13,353 nt of DNA. It comes from Bifidobacteriaceae bacterium. GTDB lineage: Bacteria > Actinomycetota > Actinomycetes > Actinomycetales > WQXJ01. Below are positions 1 to 5,383 of this stretch, in pieces. The position numbers and the translations under genes are program-made. Every line of letters starts with the position of its first letter. Within the stretch, counting starts at the first letter, position 1. The stretch lies in assembly GCA_031278675.1 (NCBI GenBank), contig JAITJY010000148.1, positions 1-13,353 on the forward strand, in the 5' to 3' direction. The notes beneath the pieces are model-generated. The model ran no database searches, was not told the origin of the DNA, and was given only the letters and a program-made list of their open reading frames with translations.

Positions 1-330
1 ATTGAGCACCACATCCGCTCCCCCGCCGGCCACCTGAGCGGCAGCGCTTGGGCCCGCAGTGATACGCGGTGTATCACCGTGGGATATACCCAAGGCGGCG
101 AGGCCTGCCATGACGGCGCGGGCGGCATCGTCGGTGGGAACCGCCACCTCGGTGGGACGCAAGGCCGCGATCTGGGATGCTAGCAGGCGGGGGTGCCCGG
201 AGCCGGCCGCCAACGCGCACACCTGGAACCGGTCGCGGTGCGCCGCTATCACCTGGAGAGCCTGTGTTCCGATCGATCCAGTCGACCCGAGAAGCGCAAC
301 GAGACGTTTTCGCACTGGCCTATTGTCCAC
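1..330 (-). CDS. dxr: 1-deoxy-D-xylulose 5-phosphate reductoisomerase, N-terminal part
   Basis: DXR converts 1-deoxy-D-xylulose 5-phosphate to 2-C-methyl-D-erythritol 4-phosphate with NADPH, the committed step of the cytosolic MEP isoprenoid pathway. Only 110 codons are present; the rest, including the metal and substrate sites, lies beyond the left edge. The visible part is the NADPH-binding domain. GSTGSIG at residues 15-21 is the family's nucleotide-binding loop, followed by TQALQVI, and the fragment ends in ADVVLN, which precedes the conserved NGITG segment of the family. I chose GTG at 330. A TTG at 333 is in frame and would sit at the predicted transcription start, so either could be used. 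No Shine-Dalgarno sequence is visible. It is divergent from the PH-domain gene with only 21 bp between starts. The identification is firm; the exact start is not. Confidence 0.93.
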   Translation of the reverse strand, partial: MDNRPVRKRLVALLGSTGSIGTQALQVIAAHRDRFQVCALAAGSGHPRLLASQIAALRPTEVAVPTDDAARAVMAGLAALGISHGDTPRITAGPSAAAQVAGGGADVVLN

Positions 331-339
331 CAAAGGGCT

Positions 340-346
340 TAAGTTA
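340..346. promoter_or_regulatory. Symmetric bidirectional -10 element between dxr and the PH-domain gene
   Basis: TAAGTT at 340-345 reads as a TANNNT -10 element on the + strand. It is followed by exactly 6 nt and then the ATG at 352, the spacing expected for a leaderless transcript. On the - strand the same bases read TAACTT (346-341), again TANNNT, placing a start near 334-333 at the first dxr codons. The two predicted starts are about 18 bp apart. No convincing -35 hexamer was found for either direction. The -10 matches are seen in the sequence; promoter activity is inferred. Confidence 0.6.
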
Positions 347-351
347 GCCTC

Positions 352-927
352 ATGAGTTTCAATCAGTCCGAGCTAGCCGCCGGTGAATATGTCGTGTTCC
401 ATGCCAGAGCCCACTGGAAAGTGCTGGTAGCGCCGGTCTTGGTGCTGGCGGTGGTCGCCTGCGGCGCGGTCCTGCTCGATATCTATGTGATCCCCGCCGA
501 ACCGGGCTGGACGTGGGCGCGCTGGACCGTCGGCGGCCTAGCCACCTTGGCCGAGGTGATCTGGACCCTGGCGCCGGTGGTGCGGTGGGCCTGCCGCACC
601 GACACCCTGACCAACTACCGCCTGATCTCGCGGGAAGGCGTGTTCCAGCGGGAAGGCCGCGACATCCCGATGGACCGGGTTCACGCCGTGTCCTACCAGC
701 AGTCATTCATTGAACGGCTGCTCGGCGCGGGGACGTTGCACGTCCAGACGGCCGCACAGCAATCGGATGTCGCTTTGGACGATGTCGCGCACGTCAAGCG
801 CCGTCAACTCCAGATCAACGAACAACTCCTCAACCGGGATTTCCCGTCTGTGGAGCCGGATTCGGCTGCCGACCAGGCGACCGAAGAGGAATCCGGCCGG
901 TTCGCCGACCCCGGCGCGGGCGCCTAG
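352..927 (+). CDS. Bacterial PH-domain (bPH2/DUF304, YdbS-like) membrane protein
   Basis: This is a 191-residue protein with two hydrophobic segments (about 23-47 and 55-80) followed by a bPH2 domain (about 81-160). The domain shows the usual features: DTLTNYRLISREGVF, then RDIPMDRVHAVSYQQSFIERLLGAGTLHVQTA. The tail after residue 165 is acidic and probably disordered. Such proteins are small inner-membrane proteins whose PH-like domain faces the cytosol; their molecular role is mostly unknown and I do not assign one. The ATG lies 6 nt after a TANNNT element and no good Shine-Dalgarno sequence precedes it, so it is probably leaderless. Its last codons are already inside the downstream repeat: the GCCTAG containing the stop recurs 153 bp later without coding anything. 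Confidence 0.85.
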   Translation: MSFNQSELAAGEYVVFHARAHWKVLVAPVLVLAVVACGAVLLDIYVIPAEPGWTWARWTVGGLATLAEVIWTLAPVVRWACRTDTLTNYRLISREGVFQREGRDIPMDRVHAVSYQQSFIERLLGAGTLHVQTAAQQSDVALDDVAHVKRRQLQINEQLLNRDFPSVEPDSAADQATEEESGRFADPGAGA

Positions 928-1268
928 CCGCCTGCGGGCGGAAACGATCCGCTCCGGGTGTGGCACAGACCCCGACGCGGGCGGTTCGCCGCCCGGGCAC
1001 GCCGCGTAAAGGTCGCCCCGGCGCGGGCGGTTGGCCGCCCGGGCACGCCGCGTAATGCTCGCCCCGGCGCGCACGCCTAGCCACCTGCGGGCGGGAACGA
1101 TCCGCTCCGGGTTCGGCACGGACCCCAGACGCGGGCGGTTGGCCACCTGCGGGCGGGACCGATCCGCTCCGGGTGTGGCACGGACCCCGACGCGGGCGGT
1201 TGGCCGCCTGCGGGCGGGAACGATCCGCTCCGGGTGTGGCACGGACCCCGACGCAGGCGGTTGGCCGC
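907..1268 (+). repeat. Tandem repeat array with two unit types (about 61 bp and 46 bp)
   Basis: Type A units are anchored by GATCCGCTCCGGG at 946, 1099, 1161 and 1222 (steps 153, 62 and 61). Two type B units of 46 bp begin at 977 and 1023, each containing GGGCACGCCGCGTAA. The 153-bp step equals one A plus two B units, so the order is A-B-B-A-A-A. The array begins inside the last codons of the PH-domain gene and ends just before the trpB -10 element. Units contain CCGCC/GGCGG pairs able to form small hairpins. Reading frames through the array are open on both strands only because of its composition; I see no gene here. Confidence 0.85.
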
Positions 1269-1270
1269 GC

Positions 1271-1276
1271 TAGCAT
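1271..1276 (+). promoter_or_regulatory. -10 element for leaderless trpB
   Basis: TAGCAT fits TANNNT and is followed by six G residues and then ATG at 1283. The spacing is identical to that before the ATG at 352. The G run touches the start codon, too close to act as a Shine-Dalgarno sequence. The A-type repeats occupy the place where a -35 box would be, and none is recognisable. Confidence 0.55.
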
Positions 1277-1282
1277 GGGGGG

Positions 1283-2524
1283 ATGCAGTCCAAACCGTAT
1301 CTGCGGGAGCATCCCGATCCGGCCGGCTATTTCGGGACCTATGGTGGGGCGTCCGTCCCGCCTGAATTGGCGCGCGAGATGGAAAAGATCCACGAGGCGT
1401 ACCAGACGATTGGCAACAGCCACGATTTCATCATGAAGCTCCGCGATATCCGCGAGCATTTCCAGGGCCGGCCAACGCCGGTTTATTACGCAAAGCGGTT
1501 AACCGAACAAATTGGCGGTGCGCGCCTCTACCTCAAGCGGGAAGACCTCAACCACACCGGCGCTCACAAGTTAAACCATTGCATGGGAGAGGCACTTTTG
1601 GCCTCCTACCTTGGCAAACGTAAGCTCATCGCGGAGACTGGAGCGGGCCAGCACGGCGTTGCGTTAGCGACCGCAGCCGCCTATTTTGGTCTCGATTGTG
1701 AAATCCACATGGGCGAGGTCGACATTGCCAAAGAACACCCCAATGTGGTCCGAATGAAGATCCTAGGCGCCACCGTAGTGCCAGTTGGTGTGGGTCAACG
1801 CACACTGAAAGAAGCTGTCGACAGCGCGTTCGCGGCTTATCTGACAGATCCGGTCAACAGCATTTATTGCATCGGATCGGTGGTCGGACCGCACCCCTTC
1901 CCCATGATGGTGCGGGATTTCCAGGCCGTGGTTGGGATTGAGGCCCGCGAGCAGTTCCAACAGATGACAGGCTGGTTGCCGGACCATGTGGTGGCCTGCG
2001 TCGGGGGTGGGTCCAACGCGATGGGCATTTTCTCGGCTTTTATTGACGACCCGACCGAGTTATGGGGGGTCGAACCGCTTGGGGTAGGCACCAAACTCGG
2101 TGAACACGCTGCCTCGCTCACTTACGGGCACGATGGCGACCTGCACGGTTTTCGCTCCATCGTCTTGGAGAATCCCGATGGGACGCCTGCTGCGGTTCAT
2201 TCGGTCGCTTCAGGGCTGGACTATCCCTCGGTTGGCCCCGAACACGCTTATCTCAATAAGACTCTGGGCCGCACGCATGCCGCCGGAGCGAGTGATGCGG
2301 AAGCGATTGACGCCTTTTACCGTCTCTCTCGCCTGGAAGGGATCATCCCAGCCCTCGAGTCGGCCCACGCCGTGGCTTACGCCATCAAGTTGGCCAAGGC
2401 CAAGCCGTACCAATCGATCCTGGTCAACTTGTCCGGGCGGGGCGACAAAGACATTGATTTCGTCTACGAAACCTATCCCCCGCCGGACGCAGCGCCTCCA
2501 AGCGACCCGGTTGGCGGGCATTGA
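1283..2524 (+). CDS. trpB: Tryptophan synthase beta subunit (solitary, unusual type)
   Basis: TrpB is a PLP enzyme that joins indole and L-serine to make tryptophan, normally as an alpha2-beta2 complex with TrpA. The 413-residue length is normal. Visible sites are the PLP lysine K96 in HTGAHK, catalytic glutamate E118 in AETGAGQHG, the phosphate-binding loop GGGSN (241-245), and IIPALESAHA and NLSGRGDKD near the end. Around the lysine it reads HKLNHCMGEALLA where the M. tuberculosis enzyme, as I recall it, has HKINNVLGQALLA. MGEVDIAKEHPNVVRMKILGA also differs from that enzyme and resembles TrpB of Firmicutes and other lineages. No trpA, trpC or other trp gene adjoins it. The coding sequence has more A+T-ending codons than its neighbours, which fits acquisition by transfer. 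It could instead serve indole salvage. Confidence 0.93.
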   Translation: MQSKPYLREHPDPAGYFGTYGGASVPPELAREMEKIHEAYQTIGNSHDFIMKLRDIREHFQGRPTPVYYAKRLTEQIGGARLYLKREDLNHTGAHKLNHCMGEALLASYLGKRKLIAETGAGQHGVALATAAAYFGLDCEIHMGEVDIAKEHPNVVRMKILGATVVPVGVGQRTLKEAVDSAFAAYLTDPVNSIYCIGSVVGPHPFPMMVRDFQAVVGIEAREQFQQMTGWLPDHVVACVGGGSNAMGIFSAFIDDPTELWGVEPLGVGTKLGEHAASLTYGHDGDLHGFRSIVLENPDGTPAAVHSVASGLDYPSVGPEHAYLNKTLGRTHAAGASDAEAIDAFYRLSRLEGIIPALESAHAVAYAIKLAKAKPYQSILVNLSGRGDKDIDFVYETYPPPDAAPPSDPVGGH

Positions 2525-2535
2525 ACGCGACCATT

Positions 2536-2558
2536 GGCGTGCCGCAAGGCGGCACGCC
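2536..2558 (+). terminator. Hairpin just after trpB
   Basis: GGCGTGCCG (2536-2544) pairs perfectly with CGGCACGCC (2550-2558) across a 5-nt loop, starting 12 nt after the trpB stop. There is no T tract, so a simple intrinsic terminator is uncertain; G+C-rich actinobacteria often have such hairpins. A second short inverted repeat, GGGCGGC/GCCGCCC, follows at 2585-2600. Both lie before the next gene and could also limit read-through into it. Confidence 0.45.
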
Positions 2559-2645
2559 GTGAGGCCAGGTCTCCCCGAACCGGCGGGCGGCGTGCCGCCC
2601 GTGCCGCCCACCCGGACTGCGCGGCACGCGCGCGGTTGGACATTG

Positions 2646-3632
2646 GTGCGCGGGCACCGCTTCACAGCGACCATTGCCGCATTTTACCTGGTCGCAGCCC
2701 TGGCTGGCGGTAGTGCGGGGTGGGCAGCGGCGAACAACGCCCGGGACAAGAAGAGCGCTGGACCCGAGCCGCAAAGCGCCGCGAGCGTCGCGGCGCCCAC
2801 CAGGACGCGTGAAACCAGCCCTTCGCCCTCGCCGACCCCTACGGCGGCCTCGCCTTCGGCTTCTGCGGAGCAGACGGGACCGTCCTTCGCTAGCCCGCTA
2901 CCGAGCGCGACCGCTGGTCCAACAACCAGCATCGCGGACGCGGTGGCGGCGCTGGAAAGCTCGACGGGTGCTCAGCTCGGGGTGGCCTGGCTGGCCGCAG
3001 GGGGCGAAGCGGCGGGCGTGGCGAGCGCGGGGTCTTGGAGCACGGGTCATGCCTGGTCAACTGTCAAAGTGCCGATCGCCATCGCGGCGTTGGACGCCCA
3101 CGGTGCTAGCGCGGATGCGGCGGCTGGTCTCGCAATCACCCAATCCGACAACGCTGCTGCGGGCCAATTGTGGGACTTACTCGGGGCGGATCGCCCCGCT
3201 GCCGACGCCACCGAGGCGGTCCTGCGGGCGGGCGGCGATCTCGCTACCGCAGTGCAGCCCGCCAAGACCCGACCAGAGTTTAGTGCGTTCGGGCAAACCT
3301 TGTGGGACCTGCGGGCTCAGGCGGGCTTCGCTGCGCAATTCCCGGCTGGCGAGTCGGCTGACCGGGTGTGGGAGTTGATGGGCCAGATCGACTCGTCGCA
3401 GCGGTGGGGGCTCGGCCGGTTCGACGGCGCCCATTTCAAGGGCGGTTGGGGCCCGGACGATTCCGGCTACGTGGTCCGCCAGTTCGGCCAAGTCCCCGTC
3501 GGCGGGGGTTGTACCGCCATCGCGGTCGGGGCCTGGGCCCCCACCTTCGCGGCCGGCACCCGCGCCCTCGACCAACTCGCAGACACCTTAGCCGCCCTGT
3601 CCGCCCAGTTCCCGACGGGCACCTGCCGCTAG
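2646..3632 (+). CDS. Membrane-anchored class A beta-lactamase-like serine hydrolase
   Basis: From GTG 2646 the protein has 328 residues. It carries a short basic start, one hydrophobic segment (about 8-30) acting as signal anchor or signal peptide, a Pro/Ser/Thr-rich linker (about 50-95), and a serine beta-lactamase-fold domain (about 97-328). The three motifs of this fold are present: S138-T-V-K141 (SxxK nucleophile), S167-D-N169 (SDN) and K265-G-G267 in place of KTG/KSG. QRWGLG and FKGGWGP, typical of an actinobacterial family of uncharacterised serine hydrolases, are also there. The family may act on cell-wall peptides or another substrate outside the membrane; beta-lactam hydrolysis cannot be assumed. 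The start is uncertain: TTG 2643 and GTG 2559 are in frame, but 2559 directly follows a hairpin, and none has a good ribosome-binding site. It lies 121 bp after trpB. Confidence 0.75.
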   Translation: MRGHRFTATIAAFYLVAALAGGSAGWAAANNARDKKSAGPEPQSAASVAAPTRTRETSPSPSPTPTAASPSASAEQTGPSFASPLPSATAGPTTSIADAVAALESSTGAQLGVAWLAAGGEAAGVASAGSWSTGHAWSTVKVPIAIAALDAHGASADAAAGLAITQSDNAAAGQLWDLLGADRPAADATEAVLRAGGDLATAVQPAKTRPEFSAFGQTLWDLRAQAGFAAQFPAGESADRVWELMGQIDSSQRWGLGRFDGAHFKGGWGPDDSGYVVRQFGQVPVGGGCTAIAVGAWAPTFAAGTRALDQLADTLAALSAQFPTGTCR

Positions 3633-3730
3633 ACCCACTAGGTAGCCGAAACCTTTGCACCTGAGCCGAGTTTCGCCGACTCGGGATCCCCGCAAAATCT
3701 CGGAGCGAAGCGGCCAGAGTTTGTGGGGTG
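3633..3730 (+). repeat. D element, copy 1 (98 bp, directly after a stop codon)
   Basis: The element begins with ACCCACTAGGTAGCC immediately after the TAG of the serine hydrolase gene and ends with GTTTGTGGGGTG. It aligns without gaps to copy 2 (7669-7766, other strand) with about 11 differences by eye. CCTGAG (3660-3665) pairs with CTCGGG (3680-3685), including one G-T pair, and the same stem is fully Watson-Crick in copy 2. It is joined directly to a C element. It probably forms part of the 3' untranslated region. Confidence 0.8.
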
Positions 3731-3731
3731 C

Positions 3732-3865
3732 GGTTAGGACGATGTTGTTCAACACCGTCCGACCGTGCCCGCGCAGGGGAGAGCGAAGCTCTCACCGGGA
3801 CAGACGCGGCAGACAAGCGCTGTCGGACGCTCTGGGAGAGCGTTGTTCAACGCTCTCCCAGACAG
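3732..3865 (+). repeat. C element, copy 1 (three-hairpin array)
   Basis: Hairpin 1: 3737-3747 pairs with 3750-3760 around TT (11 bp, one mismatch). Hairpin 2: GAGAGC (3779-3784) and GCTCTC (3788-3793) around GAA. Hairpin 3: 3831-3845 pairs perfectly with 3848-3862 (15 bp) around TT. The linkers CCGACCGTGCCCGCGCAGGG and GCGGCAGACAAGCGC are shared with copy 2 at 10195. A competing hairpin, CGCTCT/AGAGCG (3828-3842), would exclude hairpin 3. The array lies between two convergent genes, so it could act as a two-way terminator. Confidence 0.75.
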
Positions 3866-3872
3866 GCTCCAG

Positions 3873-3892
3873 CCCCATTAGGTAGCTGAAAC
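3873..3892 (+). repeat. D element fragment (first about 20 bp)
   Basis: CCCATTAGGTAGCTGAAACC matches the first bases of the D element with two or three changes. It follows hairpin 3 of the C element and precedes the end of the dehydrogenase gene, which is on the other strand. It shows the D start segment can recur without the rest. Confidence 0.6.
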
Positions 3893-3904
3893 CGGGGACG
3901 CCCC

Positions 3905-5383
3905 TCAGACGGCGACCAGGCTGCGGAGGGTTTCGCGCGCGCCTCGCTGGTGCAGCGAATCCAGAGTCTTCAAGTACGGCTCCGTGAAGCGCGGCTCATC
4001 CGCCAATGAACCGAAGAACGATTCCTGGCGCAGAAACGCCAGCGGGTCGGCGCCTTGGCGCCGTGCTGCGGCCTTGACCTGCTCAAGTTGGTTGTCGACC
4101 ACTTCGAAGGGGGTGCCCGACTCGTCCACGCCTTCGGCGAACCGCGCCCAGGATGCCACAATCGCCGCCGAACGCTCCGCCGGGGCGCCCGCCGCCAAAC
4201 GCTGATGCACCACGGGGACCAGCCACTTCGGGATCCGGTCGGAGGCCTCGGCCGCCAGCCGCGCCACCGTATCCGCGATTGCTTCGTTGCCGAAACGTTT
4301 GATCAGCGTCTGCTGGTAGGCGTCCAAGTCCACCCCGGGCACCTGCGGCAGCGACGGCGCGCCCTCGTGCTGCATGTAGTCCGCCAGGAAGTCGCGCACC
4401 AAACTGTCGCGGACGGCATCGTGCACCAGACGGTAACCCATCAAGTACGAGAAGTACGCCAAAGCCTGGTGCGAGGCGTTGAGGAGGCGCAACTTCATCA
4501 ACTCGTAGGGCTCCACGTCTGCCACTAGCTGCACACCCGCGCGCTCGAACGGCGGGCGCCGGCCCCCGAAGCCGTCCTCCAGCACCCACTGCGTGAAGGC
4601 CTCCGCCACCACGACGCAGTTGTCCACCACGCCCGTCCGCTGGGCCAGTTCGGCGCTCGCCGCCTTGGTTGGCCGGGGCGTGATCCGGTCCACCATCGAG
4701 TTCGGGAACGCCACCTCGGCCGCGATCCAATCCGCCAGGTCCGGGTCTGCCCCCCGCGCGAAAGCCAGCAGCGAGCGCCGCGCCACCGCGCCGTTGGACG
4801 GTATGTTGTCGCAGCTCACAACGTCGAAGGGGACGATGCCGTCCGCCCGCCGCCGCGCCAACGCTTGCGTCAGGTAGCCAAAGACGGTGCGCGGGCGGTC
4901 CGGGTGGGCCAGGTCGTGGGCCACGTCCGGGTCATTCCAATCGAACTCGCCGGTTATCTGGTCGAAGTTATAGCCGCCTTCGGTGATGGTCAACGTGACG
5001 ATCCGGGTTTCAGGGGCGGCCAGGCGCTGCAGCACGGCGGCCGGCGAGTCGGGACCGCACAGATAGTCGATGATCGAGCCGATGACCTTGGCGGCTTGAC
5101 CGCCCTGTTCATCTTTGGAGACCAACGTGTAGAGGCAGTCCTGGGCTTTGAGTGCCCGGCCGAGTGCCTTGTCGCCGGGCAACAGTCCCACGCCCACAAT
5201 CCCGAAGTCCATGGCCAGACCCTGTTCCATTAGCTGGTCAAGGTAAAAGGCCTGGTGAGCGCGGTGGAATCCGCCCACTCCGAAGTGAACAATCCCGGCT
5301 TGGACTGCCGTCCGCTCGTAGGTGGGGGCGGGCAGTGCCGCCGGCAAGAGGTGGATGTTGGCTTGGTTCAGTTGGATGGTCAT
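3905..5383 (-). CDS. mtlD: Mannitol 2-dehydrogenase family polyol dehydrogenase
   Basis: This 492-residue protein is a long-chain polyol dehydrogenase that oxidises a polyol to a ketose with NAD+ in the cytosol, most likely D-mannitol to fructose or D-arabitol to xylulose. FGVGGFHRAHQ (34-44) belongs to the nucleotide-binding domain. FPNSMVDRITP (about 227-237) and K297...N302..H305 reproduce the Lys-Asn-His catalytic set of Pseudomonas fluorescens mannitol dehydrogenase (295/300/303). Length also matches that enzyme (about 493). The frame stays open well upstream, but AAGGAGA at 5394-5388 sets ATG 5383. This ATG overlaps the permease stop as ATGA, indicating translational coupling. The pairing with an RbtT-type permease and a DeoR regulator supports polyol use. 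Fructuronate reductase is a related alternative, but no uronate genes are nearby. No sugar kinase is visible in the window. Confidence 0.88.
   Translation of the reverse strand: MTIQLNQANIHLLPAALPAPTYERTAVQAGIVHFGVGGFHRAHQAFYLDQLMEQGLAMDFGIVGVGLLPGDKALGRALKAQDCLYTLVSKDEQGGQAAKVIGSIIDYLCGPDSPAAVLQRLAAPETRIVTLTITEGGYNFDQITGEFDWNDPDVAHDLAHPDRPRTVFGYLTQALARRRADGIVPFDVVSCDNIPSNGAVARRSLLAFARGADPDLADWIAAEVAFPNSMVDRITPRPTKAASAELAQRTGVVDNCVVVAEAFTQWVLEDGFGGRRPPFERAGVQLVADVEPYELMKLRLLNASHQALAYFSYLMGYRLVHDAVRDSLVRDFLADYMQHEGAPSLPQVPGVDLDAYQQTLIKRFGNEAIADTVARLAAEASDRIPKWLVPVVHQRLAAGAPAERSAAIVASWARFAEGVDESGTPFEVVDNQLEQVKAAARRQGADPLAFLRQESFFGSLADEPRFTEPYLKTLDSLHQRGARETLRSLVAV

Noticed and set aside
907..1268. 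Long open frames through the tandem repeats on both strands
   Set aside because: They follow from G+C-rich repeated sequence, overlap each other, lack start signals and give Arg/Pro/Gly repeats of no known family.
2100..2645. N-terminal extension of the serine hydrolase overlapping trpB
   Set aside because: It runs through the conserved end of trpB in another frame and places 180 unrelated residues before the signal anchor.
3633..3730. D element as a REP sequence of a RAYT transposase system
   Set aside because: GTAG is present and conserved, but it lies about 14 nt from the hairpin foot rather than at it, and no TnpA-REP gene is in the window. Kept only as a remote idea.
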